DNA of 64,000 bases. Source: Cytobacillus kochii. Its GTDB lineage: Bacteria > Bacillota > Bacilli > Bacillales > Cytobacillaceae. A program made the translations under genes and the position numbers. The stretch lies in assembly GCF_020171845.1 (NCBI RefSeq), contig NZ_JAIVAM010000004.1:248001-312000 (forward strand), in the 5' to 3' direction. The number at the start of each line of letters is the position of its first letter. Positions within the stretch are counted from its first letter, which is position 1. Below the pieces are notes generated by a model. The model was not told the DNA's origin. It searched no databases and saw nothing but the letters and a program-made list of their open reading frames with translations. Positions 9,530-16,721 of the stretch are shown piece by piece.

Positions 9530-9588
9530 TTGCAATATACAGTCAGACTGTATATAATTGTACTATATAGTTTAACTGTATATATAGT
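9530..9588 (+). promoter_or_regulatory. promoter and PadR operators upstream of padR
   Basis: TTGCAA (9530-9535) and TATAAT (9553-9558) are 17 bases apart. A perfect inverted repeat ATATACAGTC-A-GACTGTATAT (9535-9555) fills the spacer. A second, imperfect repeat centred on AGTT-T-AACT (9562-9588) lies at and just after the expected start of transcription. This layout suits autorepression by the PadR protein encoded immediately downstream. Confidence 0.75.
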
Positions 9589-9602
9589 GTCGGGGTGATT
9601 CC

Positions 9603-9926
9603 ATGGACATAAATAAATATTCTCCATTAACCGAAACAACCTATTACATTTTATTATCATTAATTGAACCTTCCCATGGATATGTCATGATGCAAAAAGT
9701 GGAGGAATTAAGTGACAACAAAGTGAAAATAGCGGCAGGAACGATGTACGGAGCAATAGAAAATTTAGTGAAACAAAGGTTAATACAATCTGTGCAAAGT
9801 GATGATAAACGTAGAAAAACGTATGTGATCACAGAGAAAGGAATTGAGGTACTAAGACAAGATTATAAGAGGATGAGCCATATGATTCGCATTACTAATA
9901 ACTTATTCTCTAATACAGATAAGTAG
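9603..9926 (+). CDS. PadR-family transcriptional regulator
   Basis: This is a winged-helix DNA-binding protein of 107 residues. SPLTETTYYILLSL and PSHGYVMMQKVEEL form the first helices. KIAAGTMYGAIENLVKQRLI is the recognition helix region, and KRRKTYVITEKGIEVL is the wing. It has the compact PadR form with only a short C-terminal helix. The ATG follows GGGGTGATTCC. Its gene starts 15 bases downstream of a palindromic operator and is followed after 13 bases by a DUF2812 gene. It probably represses its own operon; the ligand is unknown. Confidence 0.88.
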   Translation: MDINKYSPLTETTYYILLSLIEPSHGYVMMQKVEELSDNKVKIAAGTMYGAIENLVKQRLIQSVQSDDKRRKTYVITEKGIEVLRQDYKRMSHMIRITNNLFSNTDK

Positions 9927-9939
9927 TGGAGGGGAGAAG

Positions 9940-10557
9940 ATGCGCAAATTCAAGGTTTTTAATGACTTTGATAAAGAGGAACAATGGTTAGAGAGAATGG
10001 GGAGTGAAGGATACCAATTAGAAAGCACTTATTTCGGCTACAAATTTCGGTTAGTTGATCCAAAAGAGAAAAAAATTAAAATAGATTTCAGAAAGTTCAA
10101 GCATTCAGCAGACTTTTTGGATTATATTACACTGTTTGAGGATAGTGGGTGGAGACATATAGCGGGATCAAAATATTCAGGGATTCAATATTTTGAGAAA
10201 ATCGATGACCAAGCCATAGATGACATTTTTTCTGATAATGTTTCAAAGGCAAAAAGGTATCAGCGCTACGCTCATTCTTCTCTCATGCTTGCCATTGGTA
10301 ACTTCCCACTAATAATCTTTCTTTATTTTACAGACATTATTGATCCAGTCTATTTCATTCGACCAAGTGAACTTTACTTAACGCCGGGGCTATGGGACAA
10401 AAGTGGAACCTCATTTTGGTTTTCGTTCATTTTTGAGACACCTTTTGCCTTGTTAAGAGGGGCAGCTTGGACATTCATTCCACTATCTGTTCTATCCTAT
10501 TTATTCTTTAGTTATAAAGCAAATAAACGGTATATTCAATCAATGATAAAAAAATAA
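9940..10557 (+). CDS. DUF2812 membrane protein
   Basis: The protein has a cytoplasmic N-terminal domain (FNDFDKEEQWLERMGSEGYQLES, then FEDSGWRHIAGSKYSGIQYF), diagnostic of DUF2812. Two or three membrane segments follow, around residues 113-132 (LMLAIGNFPLIIFLYF) and 165-190. DUF2812 genes typically sit next to padR genes, as here. The function of the family is unestablished; a membrane sensor or effector controlled by the PadR protein is a reasonable guess. A second copy of the same pair lies at 60770-61802. The start ATG follows GGAGGGGAG. Confidence 0.8.
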   Translation: MRKFKVFNDFDKEEQWLERMGSEGYQLESTYFGYKFRLVDPKEKKIKIDFRKFKHSADFLDYITLFEDSGWRHIAGSKYSGIQYFEKIDDQAIDDIFSDNVSKAKRYQRYAHSSLMLAIGNFPLIIFLYFTDIIDPVYFIRPSELYLTPGLWDKSGTSFWFSFIFETPFALLRGAAWTFIPLSVLSYLFFSYKANKRYIQSMIKK

Positions 10558-10590
10558 CAGGATTCTTCATAGCAAAGGTAGGGGAGAACA

Positions 10591-10983
10591 ATGGAATCTG
10601 AATTAAAGAGGGGCTTTCTTGTAAGACAAAGAGCATTTTTGAAGTTGTATTTACTAAAAATGATTGAAGCGAATAAACGTTATGGTACTCAGTTTTTAGA
10701 TGATCTGAGAACCGAATTTAAACCATATGGATATCATCCTACTCATTCCGAAATCTATAAAACATTACATGAGTTAACGAGAGAGGGATGGGTGAGAAGA
10801 GAAAAAAAGTTACTTGGTGAACCTGGAGTAGATTTTCAAGAAATTATTATTTATCATCTTACGGATAAGGGGAAGCAAGAATACGAACTATATAGAAAGC
10901 AAATGAAAGTGGAGCTTGACCGTTGTTTAGGACTGCTAAATCAGGCCATGAGTGATCATTACGGACCAATAAAAAGAAAATAA
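10591..10983 (+). CDS. rtp: replication termination protein homologue (RTP)
   Basis: The 130-residue product resembles B. subtilis RTP along its length: GFLVRQRAFLKLYLLKM at the N-terminus, a LRTEFKPYGYHPTHSEIYK segment (DNA recognition helix), LHEL, and the C-terminal dimerisation helix KQMKVELDRCLGLL. RTP dimers bind Ter sites and stop replication forks in one orientation. It has a good ribosome site (AGGGGAG). It is third in an operon with padR and a DUF2812 gene, an arrangement not present in B. subtilis, where rtp is preceded directly by its Ter sites. A Ter-like sequence lies upstream of the operon promoter. Winged-helix relatives (PadR) are the alternative, but the sequence pattern favours RTP. 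Confidence 0.85.
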   Translation: MESELKRGFLVRQRAFLKLYLLKMIEANKRYGTQFLDDLRTEFKPYGYHPTHSEIYKTLHELTREGWVRREKKLLGEPGVDFQEIIIYHLTDKGKQEYELYRKQMKVELDRCLGLLNQAMSDHYGPIKRK

Positions 10984-11057
10984 ATTTTTCAAGTCTCTTT
11001 TTGCATTATTCTTCCAATAAAGGGCATCCTTATAATAATGTTAGGAGGGTCTTTATA

Positions 11058-11819
11058 ATGAAGAAAGAAGTGCTTGTCGCATTAACTGCCTTTTTCTTGA
11101 TGAGTTTATCCACGATGACCGCTGTATATGCCGGTGTAGACAAGAATGAAGAGCAAAAAACAATCATTACCCAAGAAGCAGAGCTTTCTGGAAAAGAGTT
11201 AAAAGAGACGATAAAAATTAAAGGTATCCGTTATGAAGAGGAAGCTGGTTTTTTTAAAGAATTATCATTAGAAGTAGAAGATGATCTTAAAAAAACTGTC
11301 AAAGTAGATTTAGAACCGGGGTTTGACCCACGATTAAAGATAATTGATTTTAATGATGATGGTGAAAAGGAATTGCTAGTGAAAATCAACAGCGAAGATA
11401 GTGGAGAAAATGCTTCATTCTATCTTTATAGTTATCAAGATGGAAAACTAATTAACTTAGGTGTACCTGACCCAGTCATTTCTACTGCGCAATTAGAGGA
11501 TAATTACGAAGCTGTTATTGCAGTAGAAAATGAAAATAGGGAAGTAACTTTTGATTTGGCTGGGAATGCAAAAGCATATGAAAAACTCGGTATATATCAT
11601 AAAGGGAAATTAAACGAACCATTTGAACTAACTGTTAACTCATACAATATGCTTACTCCTTTTGAAAATACAAAGGGAGAAAAGGGCTTGAAGGGAATGC
11701 AAAGGGTCACAGGTATAGACCAAAATGATACTATAGCTTATTTGCAATCTTTTTGGAAAAGAGAAGATGAAAAATGGCAATTAGTGAACGTAGAAATTTT
11801 GGATGTAAGAAACAAATAA
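11058..11819 (+). CDS. secreted protein of unknown function
   Basis: The start ATG at 11058 follows AGGAGGG (11044-11050). The N-terminus MKKEVLVALTAFFLMSL is a classic signal peptide with a likely cleavage after AVYA (about residue 25). The mature part is acidic. It contains a DFNDDGEKELLVKI segment near residue 95 that resembles FG-GAP/VCBS calcium-loop repeats, then a NASFYLYSYQDGKLI strand. The C-terminal third has a WKREDEKWQLVNVEIL segment. It is a monocistronic gene with a strong terminator. I do not recognise the family. No lipobox is present, so it is probably released or wall-associated. Confidence 0.7.
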   Translation: MKKEVLVALTAFFLMSLSTMTAVYAGVDKNEEQKTIITQEAELSGKELKETIKIKGIRYEEEAGFFKELSLEVEDDLKKTVKVDLEPGFDPRLKIIDFNDDGEKELLVKINSEDSGENASFYLYSYQDGKLINLGVPDPVISTAQLEDNYEAVIAVENENREVTFDLAGNAKAYEKLGIYHKGKLNEPFELTVNSYNMLTPFENTKGEKGLKGMQRVTGIDQNDTIAYLQSFWKREDEKWQLVNVEILDVRNK

Positions 11820-11836
11820 GCGGTTATGGCTAAATA

Positions 11837-11880
11837 GCTTATAGTTTATCTTCTTTAAAGATAAACTATAAGCATTTTTT
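11837..11880 (+). terminator. terminator after secreted protein gene
   Basis: A 16-17 bp stem (GCTTATAGTTTATCTT and its complement) has a small loop and is followed by six T. Confidence 0.9.
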
Positions 11881-11986
11881 ATGATATGGGTAGAGAATAG
11901 GGTACAAATCTCTAGCTAGCACAACTTTAGCTAATGGGCATATGATGTATAGAAGTAACAATCTTTTAATGAAGGGGAAGGATTCA

Positions 11987-12460
11987 ATGAATCAAGAATT
12001 AGATTTAACAAAATTAAAGGTTGATATTCTTGCTCCTGCAACAAATGTTAAGCCAGTTGAATATAGAAATTATTACTTTCGACAGCCTTATGGAGATGAA
12101 CAAGCTTATTTAAGCATTTCTATTGAGAACGTAAAAAGCAATGAGAACACTCATTCTGACGCGCTTCAGGCACAGTGGATACCGCAAATGGGGCAATATG
12201 TATTGTTCTGCCGATTTCAAATTAGCAAAGGAGAGTATACTGAACCGTATGCTAAGATACGATATCTTATTTATGAAAGAGAAATCAATACTTGGTTAAC
12301 AGCGCTGGTATATGGAGATCAACATTTTTTACAGCATTATCCATGGTTACTCGATTCACCAATCTACGTACAGTTTCAATCTGATTATCCTGCGTTTAAT
12401 AAGATACAATATTATGGAAATGTAAGACAGTTTTTAAGCAAAGCTTTACAAAGACAATAA
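11987..12460 (+). CDS. conserved hypothetical protein
   Basis: A ribosome site AAGGGGAAGGA precedes the ATG at 11987; an in-frame ATG at 11942 has no ribosome site and is rejected. The product of about 157 residues is soluble and rich in Tyr and Gln: MNQELDLTKLKVDIL, YYFRQPYGDEQAYLSISI, WIPQMGQYVLFCRFQI, then a C-terminal FNKIQYYGNVRQFLSKAL. No membrane segment or signal peptide is seen. I do not recognise a family. A terminator and a Xer half-site follow immediately. Confidence 0.6.
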   Translation: MNQELDLTKLKVDILAPATNVKPVEYRNYYFRQPYGDEQAYLSISIENVKSNENTHSDALQAQWIPQMGQYVLFCRFQISKGEYTEPYAKIRYLIYEREINTWLTALVYGDQHFLQHYPWLLDSPIYVQFQSDYPAFNKIQYYGNVRQFLSKALQRQ

Positions 12461-12465
12461 TATTA

Positions 12466-12476
12466 TTATGTAAACT
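12466..12476 (+). other. XerD-arm half-site (dif right arm copy)
   Basis: TTATGTAAACT is identical to the right arm of the dif site at 12993-13003 and lies 510 bases before it. No matching left arm precedes it. The same 14-mer TTATTATGTAAACT recurs at 47623-47636 and, inverted, at 13276-13289. Confidence 0.5.
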
Positions 12477-12477
12477 A

Positions 12478-12513
12478 AAAGTTATAAATCGAAGCATGGT
12501 TTATAACTTTTTT
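12478..12513 (+). terminator. terminator after hypothetical gene
   Basis: The stem AAAGTTATAAA / TTTATAACTTT is followed by a T run. Confidence 0.75.
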
Positions 12514-12524
12514 CAATTAAAATT

Positions 12525-12680
12525 GTGAATGACCTAAGAGATCAAGGAGTAATTTTTATATCATGCAGAAAAATATGATAATGGATAAAGCTATTTTCTG
12601 TTACATCTAAACTTAGTTATGAGCGTTCAGCAGCTGGCAATGCTGAAGCAAGAATAGAAAAGGTAGCTAAGAAGAGTTAA
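12525..12680 (+). pseudogene. decayed serine recombinase (resolvase) fragment
   Basis: One frame reads VNDLRDQGVIFIS, then two adjacent stops, then YERSAAGNAEARIEKVAKK and a stop. This aligns with the resolvase segments VNDLxxRGIxFxSLxE and ERTxAGRxAARARGR. The same family is seen, much more completely, in the pseudogene at 41740-42268. The N-terminal catalytic part and the region between the two blocks are missing. The remnant lies between a Xer half-site and dif, so it may mark an old insertion at the terminus. Confidence 0.45.
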
Positions 12681-12915
12681 TACGGTATTTTAATCGTATA
12701 CAACTTAGGTAGAGCAAGAACGTAAATAAAATCATTGAGTTAACTGCGATTTTTTTAATTGGATAATAGATTGATTGATACACTAAAACTTGAATCATAT
12801 GCGAATCAATCATTTTGTTAAAGTTATTAAATAGGATTACATATAGATTTGCAATTTTTGATTACAATGGAAAACAATTTATCACAAAAATAAGATCAGG
12901 AATCATAAAATTTTA
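12681..12915. other. no gene recognised beside dif
   Basis: AT-rich sequence with stops in all frames. I see no open frame longer than a few dozen codons and no RNA gene. Confidence 0.5.
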
Positions 12916-12958
12916 TTCTGTCTCAATGTTTTAAGTATACTTAGATATTGAGACAGAA
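12916..12958. repeat. nested inverted repeat adjacent to dif
   Basis: Perfect 12-base arms TTCTGTCTCAAT and ATTGAGACAGAA enclose a 19-base centre containing the palindrome AAGTATACTT. It ends 17 bases before dif. It lacks a T run, so it is not a clear terminator; a protein-binding site is possible. Confidence 0.6.
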
Positions 12959-12970
12959 ATGATTAAAATT

Positions 12971-13006
<36 letters not shown>

Positions 13007-13009
13007 TAA

Positions 13010-13528
13010 AAATGATAAGAAAAGTAGTTACTTTCATTTCATTGCGATTTCCCGCTTACGACTTCACTTCGATCTATCCAAAAATAGCAACTATGTTCAT
13101 TTTTCTATGCCAAAGTTCTTTAACCTTTCATAATCCTTATTCTTTCGAATGGTCAGGATGATAAACTAATGATTTGTTTTACATACTTTGGTTCCTTCCT
13201 ATTAACTTTTCACGTTGATTTAAAATTGTGGAGTATTGGATATTTTTTTGTCATTCATGATAAAATTCATTCCTCAGTTTACATAATAAGTATTGCTCGA
13301 ATGCTACTTTAAAAGGATTTTCATTCATTTAAGAACGCTGGGCTTAAATAGTTAAAAATAATAACATGAGATTAACTAAAAGTGTACTATATTCTTCCCC
13401 CACTTATAGTTAATATGTTTATACAGAGCTGGTGATTTTGTTAATAGAGTAAATTTGCATATCTTTAATTTTATGTACAATTCTCCCTCCCTTCTTCTGC
13501 CTTTGCTAACAACGTTTAATACATCAAT
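13010..13528. other. gene-free region right of dif with inverted half-site
   Basis: This stretch has no convincing gene; a 61-codon - strand frame at 13376-13561 lacks a ribosome site and overlaps the arsR promoter. It contains AGTTTACATAA (13276-13286), the exact inverted complement of the dif right arm. The rest is AT-rich with no recognisable product. Confidence 0.5.
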
Positions 13529-13578
13529 TTGACATATATAGAAATATCGATATAATAGCAATATGGAACCTATCGATA
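13529..13578 (+). promoter_or_regulatory. promoter and ArsR operators
   Basis: TTGACA (13529-13534) and TATAAT (13551-13556) are 16 bases apart. ATATCGATAT (13544-13553) overlaps the -10, and a second TATCGATA lies at 13571-13578 just inside the coding sequence. A third copy at 13912-13919 precedes the transporter genes. These fit ArsR/SmtB binding sites. Confidence 0.7.
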
Positions 13579-13877
13579 TTTTTAAAGCATTATCTAATGA
13601 AACGAGGCTAAATATCTTACTGTGGTTAAAAGATCCAGAGAAGCACTTTCCAAAACAGGGGGCTCACCTACCTAAGGAAGTGAGTTACAAAGGCGGAGTA
13701 TGTGTTGGAGATATACAAGAAAAGGCTAAAGTTTCCCAATCTACAGTGTCACACTACTTAAATATGATGCAGAAAGCAGGATTATTAGAATCTGTTCGTT
13801 ATGGTCAATGGACTTATTATCGAAGAAATGAGGAAGCTATTAGTCAATTTGCTGAATATTTTAAAACGGAAATCTAA
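13563..13877 (+). CDS. ArsR-family transcriptional regulator
   Basis: This is a winged-helix repressor of 104 residues: IDIFKALSNETRLNILLWL, then KAKVSQSTVSHYLNMMQKAGLL (recognition helix), then VRYGQWTYYRRNEEAI (wing). A GGVCVGDI segment carries a Cys just before the recognition helix, but no complete metal-ligand pair is evident. The only possible start, ATG 13563, lies six bases after the -10 hexamer with no ribosome site, so the mRNA looks leaderless. It probably represses itself and the two downstream YdcZ-type genes, which share its TATCGATA motif. Confidence 0.85.
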   Translation: MEPIDIFKALSNETRLNILLWLKDPEKHFPKQGAHLPKEVSYKGGVCVGDIQEKAKVSQSTVSHYLNMMQKAGLLESVRYGQWTYYRRNEEAISQFAEYFKTEI

Positions 13878-13911
13878 GTTTTTATGATTTTCGTATTTTT
13901 TTTAATGCATA

Positions 13912-13919
13912 TATCGATA
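13912..13919 (+). promoter_or_regulatory. TATCGATA operator before transporter pair
   Basis: This is the same palindrome found at the arsR promoter, 39 bases before the next start. It suggests coordinate control by the ArsR protein. Confidence 0.5.
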
Positions 13920-13957
13920 ATTCTAGATATTTAAATTTAAGACAGGAGGATTTAATC

Positions 13958-14386
13958 ATGCGGTTTATTGCATATATTTTTGCATTATTGGCTGGAATGG
14001 CACTTAGTTTTGAAGGAGCTATTTACGGTGAACTAGGTAAAAATATTGGAAAATTAGAGACTAGTTTTTATAACTTTATTGTAGGTGCAATCATTCTTGG
14101 TCTATTATGGTTATTTTTTGGAAAAGGTAATTTATCATACGCAGTTAAAGCACCTAAATGGTCCCTTTTAGGAGGAGTCTTAGGTGTTGTTTACTTAACA
14201 GCAATAGTAATTAGTATCCCATTTGTTGGAGTTGGGATCACTATGGTTGCTGTAATCCTTGGCCAATTGATTATGAGTATGGTAATTGAGCATTTTGGAT
14301 GGTTAGGAACAAATAAAGTGAAAATTAATAGAGAGAAAGTTTTAGCTGTCATTTTAATGATGATAGCACTCATATTAGTTAACTAG
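13958..14386 (+). CDS. YdcZ/DUF606-family small DMT transporter, first copy
   Basis: This is a 142-residue, very hydrophobic protein with about five membrane segments: FIAYIFALLAGMAL, FYNFIVGAIILGLLWLFFG, LLGGVLGVVYLTAIVI, ITMVAVILGQLIMSMVI, VLAVILMMIALILV. The motif GQLIxSxVIxHFGW is typical of DUF606. Small paired members of the drug/metabolite transporter superfamily usually work as heterodimers, and a second copy follows after 14 bases. The ribosome site is GACAGGAGG. Substrate unknown; control by the upstream ArsR protein is likely. Confidence 0.82.
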   Translation: MRFIAYIFALLAGMALSFEGAIYGELGKNIGKLETSFYNFIVGAIILGLLWLFFGKGNLSYAVKAPKWSLLGGVLGVVYLTAIVISIPFVGVGITMVAVILGQLIMSMVIEHFGWLGTNKVKINREKVLAVILMMIALILVN

Positions 14387-14400
14387 GAGAGGTTTTTATT

Positions 14401-14871
14401 ATGGGAATTATTATGATTTTATTTACTTTAATTGGTGGTATAACATTAAGTGCACAATCAGCAATAAATGGATCATTCAGCCGTAGAGCAGGTACAATCG
14501 AAACTACGTTTTTAACATTTATAACAGGCAGTATGTTATTGGCCCTTATCATATTATTCTTTGGTCAAGGAAATATATTTGCCATATTTGACGCACCTCT
14601 TTGGCAACTAAGTGCAGTTTTCTTAGGAGTTATATTTTTGCTCTTTAATGTTTTTGCTGTTACAAAAATTGGCGTTATAGCTACTAGTATTACGGTGATA
14701 ATCGGACAATTAGTCATTAGTGTTGTAATTGATCACTTTGGATGGTTTAATAGTTTAATTATTCCACTGGATACTAAACGATGGTTTGCTCTTTTATTTA
14801 TGTTAATAGCCTTATATTTCATATTTAAAGGTAATAAGCGTTCTGTGGTAGAAGCGAAACAACAAAAGTAG
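14401..14871 (+). CDS. YdcZ/DUF606-family small DMT transporter, second copy
   Basis: This is the 156-residue partner of the previous gene with the same fold: GITLSAQSAINGSFSRRAG, a FLTFITGSMLLALIILFFGQGN segment, and GQLVISVVIDHFGW. It ends with a short basic tail (KGNKRSVVEAKQQK). The ribosome site is GGAGAGG. The two proteins are clearly homologous to each other, so the pair arose by duplication and probably forms an antiparallel dimer. Confidence 0.82.
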   Translation: MGIIMILFTLIGGITLSAQSAINGSFSRRAGTIETTFLTFITGSMLLALIILFFGQGNIFAIFDAPLWQLSAVFLGVIFLLFNVFAVTKIGVIATSITVIIGQLVISVVIDHFGWFNSLIIPLDTKRWFALLFMLIALYFIFKGNKRSVVEAKQQK

Positions 14872-15137
14872 TTGAGGTTACTTCACTTAATGCATTTAAG
14901 AATCCCCTATTAACCAGTAAGTCATTAGGTAGCATAGCTAAATCATCTCAATTTTTTTACCGCAATGAATTTAACTATTATACTTCAGCTCTATTAGAGC
15001 GGGACTTGCAGTTCATATCTCATTACGGTAGTAAGAATCAACAAAACCAGTCATCAACACTATAGATGACTGGTTTTGAATTTGACTCTGATAAAAGCAT
15101 CAGTCTGTGTTTTCCCTACTATTTGTAACTTTTGCTA
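14872..15137. other. intergenic with open frame lacking a start
   Basis: A + strand frame is open to a stop at 15063-15065 and reads SKSLGSIAKSSQFFYRNEFN and then ALLERDLQFISHYGSKNQ. It has no start codon and lies in a different frame from the preceding gene. It may be a gene relic; I cannot name it. A hairpin overlaps its end. Confidence 0.25.
15042..15078. terminator. hairpin between convergent operons
   Basis: Perfect 14-bp stem CAAAACCAGTCATC / GATGACTGGTTTTG with a 9-base loop. It has no long T run on either strand, but its position between convergent genes suggests a bidirectional terminator. Confidence 0.65.
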
Positions 15138-16721
15138 TTAATGGGTAGCAACCTCGCTTTGATATTTTAAGTCCCCTGCCGCTTTCACCCTTACTCTAGT
15201 TGCATTTCCTGGCAAGTAGGCCAATGGGACATCCTCAATATCTACAATTTCTACACTACTTGGTTCAGCCCCAGCTTCCACAGCTTCTTTTATTGCTTGT
15301 TCTTTTGCGCTTTGTAACGCAGCAGCTCTGCCAATCTCATCTAGTACAAATATCTTTTCCACTTGCCCGCTTACTTGAGCAATGGCTGAGCCAATGGCAT
15401 TTGCTACACCTGAATGGTTCGGGCGGATAACATGAGAGGCGCCTTTAAGGGTTTCTGGTAGTAAAATACTACCTCCTCCAACAAGAATAACGGGAACTGG
15501 ATCAGCACTTGTTTTCATTCTGTCTATTGCTTCTTCGACCATCTCAACCATTCTTACGTATATCTTATCTAATAAATTTTTATCAAGATGTGACACTTTT
15601 TTAACGTCTCCTAAATTACTTTTCCCAAGTGCCACAACAACATCAGTAGTAGTTAATGTATCTCCACCGAAGACCAATCCTTTCTCTGGTAATCGATACC
15701 CCACACTTTCAGGACCGATTGTAAAAGAATGTTCGTCTTCTATTTTTATAATTGTTCCTCCCCCTAAGCCTATAGAAACTAAATCCGGCATACGGAAGTT
15801 CGTTCTTGCTCCACCAATCTCAACTGCAAGAGAAGATTCTCGTGGAAATGATTGCACTAACACACCTACATCAGATGTTGTTCCTCCTACATCTACGACT
15901 ATGGCATCAGATAATTCACTTAAATATGAAGCACCTCTCAAAGAATTAGTAGGTCCGCATGCAACTGTGAAAATAGGGTATTTCATTGCATATTTTACAG
16001 ACATCAATGTTCCGTCATTTTGTCCAAAGAATACTTTCGCTTGAATCCCTTCATTTTTTAATGCATCGATAAACCCTTCTGCAGCCATCTTTGCGACATT
16101 AATAACTGAAGCGTTTAATATGGTCGCATTCTCCCTTTCTAATAGCCCTACAGAACCAATCTCAGAAGATAACGATAATGCGATAGAGTCTCCCAATACT
16201 TCTTGAAAAATCTCGGCTGCTCTTTCTTCGTGTGCCTTTGATACCGGAGAGAAAACAGAAGTAATTGCTATGGAATCCACTTTTTCCTTTAATTCATTTG
16301 CAATTTCATATAAGTGATTTTCATCAAGTTCAACTATTTCTCTTCCATCAAATTCATGACCCCCTCGCACTAAGAAGACATGTTCACCTAGTAATTCTCT
16401 AAGGTCGTTTGGGACACCTATTAAAGGTTTGACTGCCAGTGTCGCTGGCGCACCAATTCGTACTACCGCCACTTGATTTAGTCTCTTTCTTTCAACAATC
16501 GCATTCGTGCAATGAGTTGTTCCTAACATTGCATATTTTATATTTTCTTTTGGCACATTCGCATGAGAAACAATTTTGTGCATTGCATGATATATGCCTG
16601 TAGCTACATCTTCAGTAGTTGAAGCTTTTGTTTCTGATATGACTTCATTCTTGTCATTTAACAAGACCGCGTCAGTATGAGTACCACCTACATCAATTCC
16701 AATTCTATATGTTGCCATCAT
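15138..16721 (-). CDS. HyuA-like hydantoinase/oxoprolinase family protein, copy 1
   Basis: This is an ATP-binding protein of the hydantoinase A/5-oxoprolinase superfamily (ASKHA fold). The phosphate-1 motif IGIDVGGTHTDAVLL is at the N-terminus. A second VDVGGTTSDVGVLVQ is near residue 278, then GLGGGT near 320, and an adenosine-type VILVGGGSILLPE near 415. About 527 residues equals the A subunit alone; no B subunit is encoded nearby. It starts by overlapping the stop of the upstream DUF917 gene, so the two are translationally coupled. Ring opening of a hydantoin-like compound is a family-based guess. Confidence 0.8.
   Translation of the reverse strand: MMATYRIGIDVGGTHTDAVLLNDKNEVISETKASTTEDVATGIYHAMHKIVSHANVPKENIKYAMLGTTHCTNAIVERKRLNQVAVVRIGAPATLAVKPLIGVPNDLRELLGEHVFLVRGGHEFDGREIVELDENHLYEIANELKEKVDSIAITSVFSPVSKAHEERAAEIFQEVLGDSIALSLSSEIGSVGLLERENATILNASVINVAKMAAEGFIDALKNEGIQAKVFFGQNDGTLMSVKYAMKYPIFTVACGPTNSLRGASYLSELSDAIVVDVGGTTSDVGVLVQSFPRESSLAVEIGGARTNFRMPDLVSIGLGGGTIIKIEDEHSFTIGPESVGYRLPEKGLVFGGDTLTTTDVVVALGKSNLGDVKKVSHLDKNLLDKIYVRMVEMVEEAIDRMKTSADPVPVILVGGGSILLPETLKGASHVIRPNHSGVANAIGSAIAQVSGQVEKIFVLDEIGRAAALQSAKEQAIKEAVEAGAEPSSVEIVDIEDVPLAYLPGNATRVRVKAAGDLKYQSEVATH

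Noticed and set aside
13086..13105. CTATGTTCATTTTTC near dif as a Ter candidate
   Set aside because: Only the first seven bases fit; the AAAT block is missing.
13212..13232. CGTTGATTTAAAAT shared with about 25561-25576
   Set aside because: Only 14 bases match clearly in AT-rich DNA; too short to call a repeat family.
13376..13561. 61-codon open frame on the - strand next to arsR
   Set aside because: No ribosome site, covers the arsR promoter, and composition is that of AT-rich noncoding DNA.
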